Origin: Gemmataceae bacterium
GTDB lineage: Bacteria; Planctomycetota; Planctomycetia; Gemmatales; Gemmataceae
DNA length: 8,046 nt
Assembly (NCBI GenBank): GCA_017853285.1
Contig: JAFMJU010000168.1
Coordinates: 1 to 8,046, forward strand
Direction of reading: 5' to 3'
Positions 1-5,509 of the stretch are shown here, piece after piece; within the stretch, counting starts at the first letter, position 1, and every line of letters starts with the position of its first letter. The position numbers and the translations under genes are program-made. The notes below the pieces were generated by a model. The model ran no database searches, was not told where the DNA came from, and saw nothing but the letters and a program-made list of their open reading frames with translations.

Positions 1-686
1 AGGGCAGCCAAGGTGCCCCCCACAAACGGCCCCACAAACGGGATCCAAGCGTAGCCCCAATCGGAGCCACCCTTGCCGGCGATGGGCAGGAGGGCGTGGG
101 CCAGGCGCGGGCCGAAATCCCGGGCGGGGTTGATGGCGTAGCCGGTGGTCCCGCCAAGGCCGAGGCCGACGGCCCAGACCACCATGCCCACCAGCGGGGC
201 CTGGGCGATTCCAAGGTCCTCCTTGGTGACAGCCGAGGCGATGAAGACGAGTGCGAAAGTCCCAAGGGCCTCGCTGATGAAATTGGCCTTGGTGTCGCGG
301 ATCGCCGGGGCGGTGCAGAATACTCCCAGCTTGGCCGGGGCGCTGGAGGTTTGGGCCCAGTGGGGGAGGTACTGCAGCCACACCAGGACCGCTCCGGTGA
401 ACGCGCCGAGGAATTCGGCGGCGATCATGGCCAGGTTGGTGGCCAACTCACCCTTGCCCTGGACGATGTCGGCAAATGGCCCCACTGGATTGAGCCCCCC
501 GGGGCCACCGAAGGCCTTGGAAACAAAAATGCCGCAGACGACCGCGAAAGCCCAGCCCGCGGTCACCACGATCCAACCGGCACCCTTGGCGAACGATTTT
601 TCGAGCGTCACGGCGGCGCAGACGCCTCCGCCCAAAAGGATCAGGATGGCTGTGCCGAGAAATTCACCCAGGAAAGCAGAGGTCAT
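1..686 (-). CDS. Aquaglyceroporin (MIP family, GlpF/Gla-like), 3' end cut by window edge
   Basis: This is an inner-membrane channel for glycerol or other small neutral solutes. I read 228 residues from ATG (686-684) to the window edge. The alternating hydrophobic helices and half-helices of the MIP fold are visible. The second signature is intact: GYAINPARDFGPRLAH, with N186-P187-A188-R189 and D190. The first signature is altered, GGLNPVGPF, with N66-P67-V68 in place of NPA. By alignment from memory with E. coli GlpF, the selectivity filter would be W45, G174, Y183 and R189 (GlpF: Trp, Gly, Phe, Arg), which is glycerol-type. The stretches VWLQYLPHW and IAGKGGSDWGYAWIP resemble the Gram-positive glycerol/lactate Gla-like subfamily, whose members are about 240-290 residues. 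The sixth helix is already under way at residues 213-228, so only a short tail is missing. The region before the ATG lacks a strong Shine-Dalgarno. No glycerol kinase or regulator is in view, so the substrate is inferred. Confidence 0.93.
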   Translation of the reverse strand, partial: MTSAFLGEFLGTAILILLGGGVCAAVTLEKSFAKGAGWIVVTAGWAFAVVCGIFVSKAFGGPGGLNPVGPFADIVQGKGELATNLAMIAAEFLGAFTGAVLVWLQYLPHWAQTSSAPAKLGVFCTAPAIRDTKANFISEALGTFALVFIASAVTKEDLGIAQAPLVGMVVWAVGLGLGGTTGYAINPARDFGPRLAHALLPIAGKGGSDWGYAWIPFVGPFVGGTLAA

Positions 687-961
687 AAGCCGGTTCCGTT
701 CGTGCGAAAAATAAACCCCTCGGGGGAAATCGATTGGGCTTAGCTTAAGGCAGGACCGGCCTGAATGCACCCCAAAAGCACGGCCGGCTCCCCGGCCATC
801 AGCCTCGCAAGGCCCAGACCAGCCCAGCCTTTCCTCGGAATTTGGTTCCCCGTCAGGCCCGGGGGTGATATCCTCGAAATCCTATCGATTTGAAAGGGGC
901 CGAGGCCGTATCCCGCCTGGCCGGTTTCCCCTGCTTTTTTCCGCCCCAGGGTGTTGATTCC
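687..961. other. Divergent spacer between aquaglyceroporin and PQQ-propeller genes
   Basis: This 275-bp spacer should hold the promoters of both flanking genes, which point away from each other. I see no confident sigma-70 boxes. It contains a perfect GC hairpin at 782-797 (GGCCGG, four-base loop, CCGGCC) and a near-palindrome CCCCTCGGGG around 718-727, neither followed by a T run. A TTG at 890 opens the downstream reading frame 24 codons early, but I judge that stretch non-coding. Confidence 0.5.
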
Positions 962-2173
962 ATGCTGCTTGAACTGTTTGTCGCCTCTTCCCTGAGCCTG
1001 AACCAATGGCCCAAATTCCGCGGGCCGGCCGAGAACGGCCATGTGGCCGCCAAGAACATCCCCGAGGAATGGTCCGACACGAAGAATGTGGCCTGGAAGG
1101 TGGCCGTGCCGGGGCTGGGGTGGTCTTCGCCGGTGCTGGGCGACGGGAAGGTGTATCTGACCACCGCGGTGAAGCAGGGCGAGGGATTGTCGCTGCGGGC
1201 GATGGCGCTGGACGCCGCCACCGGCAAAACCGTGTGGGACCGCGAGGTGCGGAAGGTGGACAAGGCGCCAGCCATCCACACGAAGAACAGCCATGCCAGC
1301 CCGACTCCGATCCTGCATGGGGGTTCGGTTTTCGTGCATTTTGGCACGCTGGGCACGGCCCGGTTGTCGGCCAAGGATGGCACGCTGGAATGGCTTTGCA
1401 ATGAACTGGTGTACCCTCCCCTGCATGGCAGCGGCGGGTCGCCGGTGCTGCATGACGGCAAGCTGGCCATCGTTTGCGACGGCAGCAAGGAGCCGTTTGT
1501 CACCGCCCTGGACGCGAGCACCGGCAAGGTGTTGTGGAAGACCCCACGGTCTGTCGCCGCCAAGATCAGCCACTCGTTCGTCACGCCCACGGTGACGGTG
1601 GTGGACGGCCAGGCGCAGGTGCTGGCCCCCGGGCCGGACCATTTCGCCGCCTATGACCTGGCCACCGGCAAGGAGCTGTGGAAGGTGCGGGCGCCGGGCT
1701 GGTCGGTGGTGCCGCAACCCACGGTGACGCACGGGATGGTGATCTACAACCATGACTACGACAACCCGGAACTGATCGCGGCCCGGCTGGGAGGCACCGG
1801 GGATGTGACAGAAAGCCATGTCGTGTGGCGGCTGAAAAAGGGGGCGCCCAGCACGCCCACCCCGCTACTGGTGGGCGAGGAGTTGTACTTCGTCTCGGAC
1901 AAGGGTATCGCCTCGTGTGTGGATGTGAAGACGGGCGAGAGGCACTGGATGGAACGCGTGGACGGCAACTATTCGGCCTCGCTGTTTTTGGTGAACGGCA
2001 AGATTCTCCTGCTGAACGAGGAGGGGGGAGCCACCTGGATACAGCCCGGCAAGCAGTTCAAGGTGCTGGGCAAAAACCGGGTGACCGGCCGCACCCTGGC
2101 ATCCCCCGCGTTCGACGAGGGGACGCTGTACCTGCGCACCGACGAGCACCTGTACAAATACGCCAGGCAATGA
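962..2173 (+). CDS. PQQ-like beta-propeller repeat protein (BamB-like fold), probably exported
   Basis: This 403-residue protein is built from PQQ-like propeller blades. The repeated blade signature (D-x-x-TG-x-x-x-W) appears at least four times: ALDAATGKTVW near 82-92, ALDASTGKVLW near 182-192, YDLATGKELW near 231-240 and VDVKTGERHW near 320-329. The mature part opens with WPKFRGPAENG (16-26), a start very common in planctomycete propeller proteins. Such proteins are usually periplasmic or surface scaffolds. Most lack PQQ and have no known enzyme activity, so I assign none. I chose ATG 962 because AGGG lies at 948-951 with a 10-base gap and a short hydrophobic segment (2-13) follows. That segment lacks the basic N-region of a normal signal peptide, so export is probable but not shown. 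An upstream TTG at 890 would give 427 residues. The pseudouridine synthase gene starts 81 bp downstream on the same strand, so they may be co-transcribed. Confidence 0.88.
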   Translation: MLLELFVASSLSLNQWPKFRGPAENGHVAAKNIPEEWSDTKNVAWKVAVPGLGWSSPVLGDGKVYLTTAVKQGEGLSLRAMALDAATGKTVWDREVRKVDKAPAIHTKNSHASPTPILHGGSVFVHFGTLGTARLSAKDGTLEWLCNELVYPPLHGSGGSPVLHDGKLAIVCDGSKEPFVTALDASTGKVLWKTPRSVAAKISHSFVTPTVTVVDGQAQVLAPGPDHFAAYDLATGKELWKVRAPGWSVVPQPTVTHGMVIYNHDYDNPELIAARLGGTGDVTESHVVWRLKKGAPSTPTPLLVGEELYFVSDKGIASCVDVKTGERHWMERVDGNYSASLFLVNGKILLLNEEGGATWIQPGKQFKVLGKNRVTGRTLASPAFDEGTLYLRTDEHLYKYARQ

Positions 2174-2254
2174 CCGGGCGGAAACTTTCTCACGCAGGGT
2201 AGCTGAGGCTATTTCCGGGTTGCCCCCGCCCAGCGGCCCTGTCGGTATGGTGGG

Positions 2255-3151
2255 ATGCTGAACCAAGGGTACCGCTATCGCCATGTGGTGGGTCCGGAGG
2301 GGAAGGAGATTCCCCTGACGGCGTACCTGGCGCGCGCATTCAACCACTCCACCGAAAGCGAATGGGGTGACCGTTTGGCCGGGGGAGAACTGGAATTGGA
2401 TGGGGTGGTGGCCACATCCAACACGCCCCTGCGACCTGGTCAGGTTTTGGTGTGGAGCAGGCCGGGGTGGCAGGAAGAGGAAACGCCCACCTCGTTTGGG
2501 GTGATTTGGAACGATGAGCATCTGGTGGCGGTTCACAAGCCAAGCGGCCTGCCCACCCTGCCGGGTGCGGGTTTTTACCAAAACACGCTGCTAACTCTGG
2601 TGCGGCAACGGTTCCCCGACGCCCGCCCGCTGCATCGACTGGGCCGGGCCACCAGCGGGGTGGTCTTGTTCGGGCTAAGCCCGGAGGCAACCTCCCGTTT
2701 GCTGCGAGACTGGAGTGGGGTGGCCAAGCAATACCTGGCACTCGGAGACGGCATCGCCAACGCGGATACGCTGGATATACGGACACCCATCGGCGAGGTG
2801 GACCATCCGCGATTGGGCAAGGTATTCGCTGCCAGCCCTACCGGCAAACCCTCCCACAGCGTGGCCACAGTTGTGGAAAGGCGGGAGGAAAGCACGCTGT
2901 TCCGCGTGGATTTACACACGGGGCGGCCCCACCAGATCCGGATCCATCTGGCCTCGGTCGGGCATCCCCTGACAGGAGATCCCCTCTACAGGCATGGGGG
3001 CTTGCCGAAAACGAACAACCCCGGCCTGCCAGGTGATGGCGGTTATTGGTTGCACGCTGAACGGCTGGTGTTCACCCACCCGATGACCAGGCAAACCGTT
3101 TCGGTGGTAGCGGAAGGGCCGAAGGTTCTCCGGGCCGGACGGGAGGGGTAA
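2255..3151 (+). CDS. RluA-family RNA pseudouridine synthase homologue with Gly at the catalytic Asp position
   Basis: RluA-type enzymes isomerise uridine to pseudouridine in rRNA or tRNA in the cytoplasm. This 298-residue protein has the usual layout. An S4-like RNA-binding region occupies about 17-68 (GELELDGVVATSNTPLRPGQ). The catalytic domain follows, with motif I at VHKPSGLPTLPG (93-104), the conserved Tyr in KQYLALGDG (Y160), motif III at TGRPHQIRIHLASVGHPLTG (222-241) followed by DPLY, and a C-terminal WLHAERLVFTHP (265-276). Motif II normally reads HRLDxxTSG with the catalytic Asp, but here it reads HRLGRATSG (127-135). Gly130 is codon GGC at 2642-2644, one base from the Asp codon GAC. 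Everything else looks intact, so this may be a variant subfamily, an inactive RNA-binding paralogue or a sequencing error. The start at ATG 2255 has only a G-rich stretch directly before it and no well-spaced Shine-Dalgarno. The RNA target cannot be told from sequence. Confidence 0.92.
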   Translation: MLNQGYRYRHVVGPEGKEIPLTAYLARAFNHSTESEWGDRLAGGELELDGVVATSNTPLRPGQVLVWSRPGWQEEETPTSFGVIWNDEHLVAVHKPSGLPTLPGAGFYQNTLLTLVRQRFPDARPLHRLGRATSGVVLFGLSPEATSRLLRDWSGVAKQYLALGDGIANADTLDIRTPIGEVDHPRLGKVFAASPTGKPSHSVATVVERREESTLFRVDLHTGRPHQIRIHLASVGHPLTGDPLYRHGGLPKTNNPGLPGDGGYWLHAERLVFTHPMTRQTVSVVAEGPKVLRAGREG

Positions 3152-3203
3152 GGGCACCCACCCCGGACGGAACGGGTACCCTCACCTCGACCATGGAAAA
3201 CCA

Positions 3204-3401
3204 TCAGGCAACTGTCTGATGCAATCGCTCGGAAATAATCTGACGGATCATGCTGCCCAGACTGAGGCCGTTGGACTGGCCCAACTCTTCCAATGCAAAC
3301 GCCTGATCGGCGGGTAGCAGCAACTGCAATTCCAAAACTGTCTGGTCTTGCCAATCTGGGGTCGAGGCTCCCCAGTCAACCTGCGTCGCGGTCTGAATCA
3401 T
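3204..3401 (-). CDS. Small ribbon-helix-helix-like protein, orphan
   Basis: This 65-residue protein has no name that I recognise. Its second half fits a ribbon-helix-helix DNA-binding fold: a beta strand at about 22-29 (VLELQLLL), a Pro-Ala-Asp turn, helix A at 32-43 (FALEELGQSNG), a GLS turn at 45-47 and helix B at 49-61 (GSMIRQIISERL). Such domains dimerise through the strand and are typical of antitoxins and small repressors. The first 20 residues are polar and probably disordered. The start is well supported by GGAG at 3412-3409, seven bases before the ATG. No toxin-like partner overlaps or abuts it. It converges with the pseudouridine synthase gene, with a 52-bp gap between their ends. 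It could be a solitary antitoxin remnant, an autoregulator binding the inverted repeats just upstream, or a planctomycete-specific small protein. Confidence 0.68.
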   Translation of the reverse strand: MIQTATQVDWGASTPDWQDQTVLELQLLLPADQAFALEELGQSNGLSLGSMIRQIISERLHQTVA

Positions 3402-3406
3402 GGTGT

Positions 3407-3412
3407 CTCTCC
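3407..3412 (-). promoter_or_regulatory. Shine-Dalgarno site of the small RHH-like gene
   Basis: The minus strand reads GGAGAG here, five bases before the ATG at 3401. It is the best ribosome-binding site in the window and is a main reason to accept the 65-residue frame as a real gene. Confidence 0.7.
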
Positions 3413-3452
3413 ATTAGCCACCACTGTCTGATTCGAAAAAGACGCCACCATC

Positions 3453-3549
3453 GACGGACGGATTGGAGAAGTCAAAAACCAATCCGTGGAAAGGTATGAG
3501 TGAAATGGGCAACCCGGCCTCCTACCGGGTATACCTTCCATCGTCCGTC
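3453..3549. repeat. Nested inverted repeats that can fold into a three-way junction
   Basis: Three stems tile this 97-bp stretch with almost no unpaired joints. The outer arms are GACGG (3453-3457) with CCGTC (3545-3549), extendable to GACGGACG/CGTCCGTC. The second stem starts on the next base: ACGGATTGG (3458-3466) with CCAATCCGT (3479-3487), nine perfect pairs around a 12-base loop. The third again follows directly: GGAAAGGTAT (3488-3497) with ATACCTTCC (3531-3539), nine pairs with one bulged A. It encloses ACCCGG (3512-3517) with CCGGGT (3525-3530). It lies in the spacer between the membrane-protein pair and the small RHH-like gene, all on the minus strand, so it could be a structured leader, an operator array, a small RNA or a short palindromic element. 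There is no T run for an intrinsic terminator and no flanking target duplication. A TTGACT (-35-like, minus strand, 3475-3470) sits in the second loop, with no good -10 after it. Confidence 0.6.
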
Positions 3550-3661
3550 AGTGCCGGGGATCAAGTCAAGCAAGAAAGGTGGTGAATTACCCGGAATTTA
3601 TTTTTTTGCGGGAAGAACCTGGATGACGGCGGGACCAACTCCAGGCGCCGAAAGCAACGGC

Positions 3662-4102
3662 TCACAGGGGCAATAGCATTAGGGCCAGCACCCCGCGACA
3701 AGTCCAACCCAGGGTGCGGATCCAGTTGCTGGCGACCAACCGCCTGTGAATCTGTGGCTGAAACGAAAGAGCCAGTTTCTCATGGCAGGGAACCTGGATG
3801 AGGAAAGTGGAAAGCCAGATCACCGCAAGGAATACGGCACCTGTCAGCTCCACCCAACCAGGCCACTGTCCACCCAAAGGCAGCACCAGCAGGACCACCA
3901 GAAGCGCCTCCACCAGCATGGGCGGCAGGGTGACCCAGGTGGTTTTGCGCATGTGCGCGCGCTGGTACGCTGCCGAGGCTTGGTCACCCACCCCCGCGAA
4001 AAGCGGGTAATGCACCACCTGGACAAACCAAATGAGACCCACCATGTACCAGGTGACCGCGCAATGGACCAACAACGCCCCATGATAGACCTGGGGACTC
4101 AT
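3662..4102 (-). CDS. Four-helix membrane protein, second gene of a coupled pair
   Basis: I do not recognise a named family with confidence. It may be a distant relative of DUF1772-type membrane proteins. The 146-residue chain has four likely transmembrane helices at about 10-33, 57-77, 83-105 and 128-144. Conserved-looking polar positions sit at helix ends: H31 in VQVVHYPLF, H50 with R52 in RAHMRKTTW, H107 in VPCHEKL and H119 in HRRLVASNWIRT. Several histidines near membrane edges would suit heme, metal or quinone binding, but that is inference. The ATG (4102-4100) overlaps the TGA of the preceding gene in an ATGA, so translation is probably coupled. The frame is open further upstream to 4174, but an earlier start would overlap the neighbour by more than 70 bases and lacks support. 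Confidence 0.8.
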   Translation of the reverse strand: MSPQVYHGALLVHCAVTWYMVGLIWFVQVVHYPLFAGVGDQASAAYQRAHMRKTTWVTLPPMLVEALLVVLLVLPLGGQWPGWVELTGAVFLAVIWLSTFLIQVPCHEKLALSFQPQIHRRLVASNWIRTLGWTCRGVLALMLLPL

Positions 4103-4587
4103 GGGAGCCTGGCCCCAGACCCGGAGGTGTGGTGGCGAAAGGCGTCCAGCAGGATCAGGCCGAAAGGCACCCACCAGAGCAGATCGTTGGTGAGAATGGT
4201 CAGGCCGAACAGGGGCGGGAAAACGCCGTCATAGAGCGCCTTGGCAAAACCGATGGGGCCCAGGATTTTCCCCATCAGGCCCACCAACACAATGGGCCAG
4301 TGCACCCGGGGCTTGGTGGCGGCGATCAGGTAGCCCACCCCATACACGCCCACGATCATGCCCACGCATTGCCAGATTTCAGGGTAACTGGGTCTGTTGG
4401 CCCCGGTCCAATCAAACAGGGCGCCCGGAAAAAGAATGATGAACGCGCCCCAGACCAGGTTGTAGAAGCCGGCGGCTGCCAACCATGCCTTGGCCCATGG
4501 GGGAGATCCAGTGGGATCATCAAGCAGGTTTTTCAAAAGGGTGCGAACATCCACGGCTTGGCCCACATGGGGATATGACCACCACAA
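4099..4587 (-). CDS. Four-helix membrane protein, first gene of a coupled pair
   Basis: This is a conserved-looking small membrane protein of unknown function, up to 162 residues. Likely transmembrane helices lie at about 33-56 (AKAWLAAAGFYNLVWGAF), 71-91 (IWQCVGMIVGVYGVGYLIAA), 96-118 (HWPIVLVGLMGKILGPIGF) and 127-150 (FGLTILTNDLLWWVPFGLIL). Motifs such as FYNLVWGA, GMIVGVYGVGY, GKILGPIGF and TNDLLWW are very ordered and look like family signatures. I have seen similar planctomycete proteins carry misleading enzyme names, and no catalytic domain is visible here. The start is unresolved. No ATG precedes the first helix. The frame can open at TTG 4587 (used here), GTG 4566 or GTG 4554, none with a good Shine-Dalgarno. 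Its stop overlaps the next gene's start in an ATGA, so the two products probably work together. Confidence 0.8.
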   Translation of the reverse strand: MWWSYPHVGQAVDVRTLLKNLLDDPTGSPPWAKAWLAAAGFYNLVWGAFIILFPGALFDWTGANRPSYPEIWQCVGMIVGVYGVGYLIAATKPRVHWPIVLVGLMGKILGPIGFAKALYDGVFPPLFGLTILTNDLLWWVPFGLILLDAFRHHTSGSGARLP

Positions 4588-4717
4588 GCAACAGTGTAGG
4601 AGACAGTCCGCCCTGTTTTCCGTGGAAACTGGTTTCGGCAGATGCGGCTTGGAGCGGTTCTTGAAAAATATTAGCCTTTACTGCTGGTCCGCCCAATCTG
4701 ACTGAAGGTTTTTTGCG
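4588..4717. promoter_or_regulatory. Divergent promoter region between the membrane pair and the plus-strand membrane gene
   Basis: This 130-bp spacer separates two outward-pointing units and should carry both promoters. A short AT-rich block (4661-4680) contains TTGAAA and TATTAG, but their spacing does not make a convincing sigma-70 pair. A near-palindrome GAAAC-TG-GTTTC at 4625-4636 could be an operator half-site pair. GAAGG at 4704-4708 is the likely ribosome-binding site of the plus-strand gene. Confidence 0.35.
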
Positions 4718-5212
4718 ATGCGTTTTGCCCTCAAGCTTTTAGCAAAGGCGCTCATCAGCCGAAATGGGTTTCTGACGCTCAACCTGATACTCGCCCTGCT
4801 GAGCGTGGCCGTCCTTTACGATCTGATTTCGGTGCTTGCCCGAGGCGTCAATGTCGACAGCCTCGATGATCTCAATGGCAATGTTGCCACCATCATGGTC
4901 GCCTTTGGCGTGTTGATCGAGGAGCGGCATGAGATCAAAAAACTGCTTGGCCTGACCGACCATGCCGGGGAACGCGACCACCTGGATGGGATCTCCATCA
5001 AATACGGGATCATGTATATCGTCATGGGACTGTTTATCGAGGTGTTTGTCGAGGCGACCAAAATACCTTTCCGCATCTTCGAAGGCGGGCCGGTGGAGAC
5101 CGGGCTGATCGGTGTGAGCGTCGCCTTGTCGTTTGGCGGATTGTGGGGCAGCATCCTGTTTTTCATGGAGATCCTTTTCTCGAAGGAAGAGACAGCTTCA
5201 GAAGTCCACTGA
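4718..5212 (+). CDS. Small integral membrane protein of unknown function
   Basis: I do not recognise this 164-residue protein. It has a basic N-terminus, then a hydrophobic helix at about 18-41, a shorter one at 54-69, a third at 95-113 and a fourth at 127-155. The loop between the second and third is charged (EERHEIKKLLG, then DHAGERDHLDG) and probably cytoplasmic. Acidic residues next to or within helices (E68, E69, E108, E112) might bind ions or mediate packing. The C-terminus is polar and acidic. ATG 4718 is supported by GAAGG at 4704-4708, nine bases upstream. The gene is transcribed away from the membrane pair and has no close partner downstream. It could be an accessory subunit or stress-related small membrane protein. 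No function can be assigned from sequence. Confidence 0.8.
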   Translation: MRFALKLLAKALISRNGFLTLNLILALLSVAVLYDLISVLARGVNVDSLDDLNGNVATIMVAFGVLIEERHEIKKLLGLTDHAGERDHLDGISIKYGIMYIVMGLFIEVFVEATKIPFRIFEGGPVETGLIGVSVALSFGGLWGSILFFMEILFSKEETASEVH

Positions 5213-5509
5213 ATCAAGCTGATCTGCCACCTTTTTTCCCGGATTGGGCATTCGCAACCTGTGATATGTTTGGCAAAGCCCGACCAGAGCCCGGGCGTCA
5301 AATAGCCACATCAGTCCGTTCTGTCATCTCCCAAACACCCACCAACTTCCTGGCCCGCTACCGTTTTTTCGCCTGATCCAAAAAAATAACCTATGGTTCC
5401 CCAAACCGCCTTCAGGCGGCAGGAAAATACCGTGAATGCAGCCCATTGTCACGGGATTTCTCCGGGCGTTTTTGCGTCATCCCAAAGGTTTGCCTACTCG
5501 GGAATTCGC
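5213..5509. other. Spacer upstream of the large secreted protein
   Basis: This 297-bp stretch holds no gene I can support. It contains a run of six T at 5232-5237, several A/T tracts near 5365-5392 and the hairpin at 5406-5419. The reading frame of the downstream gene is open back to an ATG at 5393, but the 39 extra residues have no signal-peptide character and no Shine-Dalgarno. I therefore treat this as 5' untranslated and promoter sequence. No confident promoter boxes are visible. Confidence 0.45.
5406..5419. repeat. Perfect short hairpin CCGCC-TTCA-GGCGG
   Basis: Five perfect GC-rich pairs enclose a four-base loop, TTCA. It lies about 90 bp before the preferred start of the secreted protein gene, so it would be in the 5' leader. 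No T run follows, so it is not an ordinary terminator. A hairpin inside this stretch weakly favours the later start codon. Confidence 0.45.

Noticed and set aside
96..743. A 215-codon plus-strand open frame over the aquaglyceroporin.
   Set aside because: It is antisense to an unmistakable MIP channel and has an Asp/Gly-rich, domain-free translation.
740..1819. A 359-codon open frame on the minus strand opposite the PQQ-propeller gene.
   Set aside because: Its translation is rich in Arg, His, Gly and Pro with no recognisable domain. It is the expected shadow of a high-GC coding strand that carries clear propeller repeats.
3211..3432. A 10-bp direct repeat ACTGTCTGAT at 3211-3220 and 3423-3432, flanking the small RHH-like gene.
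   Set aside because: It looked like a target-site duplication, but dozens of 10-mer repeats are expected by chance in a window this size, and no terminal inverted repeats adjoin it.
3583..3612. CCCGG and GCGGG around a T-rich tract, seen as a possible terminator of the membrane-protein pair.
   Set aside because: The pairing is at most four bases, and the T/A tract lies in the loop, not after the stem.
5193..5237. Possible intrinsic terminator after the 4718-5212 gene: CAGCTT/AAGCTG arms followed by six T.
   Set aside because: The stem is only six pairs with a 17-base loop, and the T run starts ten bases after the stem, so it does not fit a rho-independent terminator.
5393..5509. Upstream ATG giving a 39-residue N-terminal extension of the secreted protein.
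   Set aside because: The extension has no Shine-Dalgarno and no signal-like features, spans a hairpin, and would push the planctomycete export motif too far from the N-terminus.
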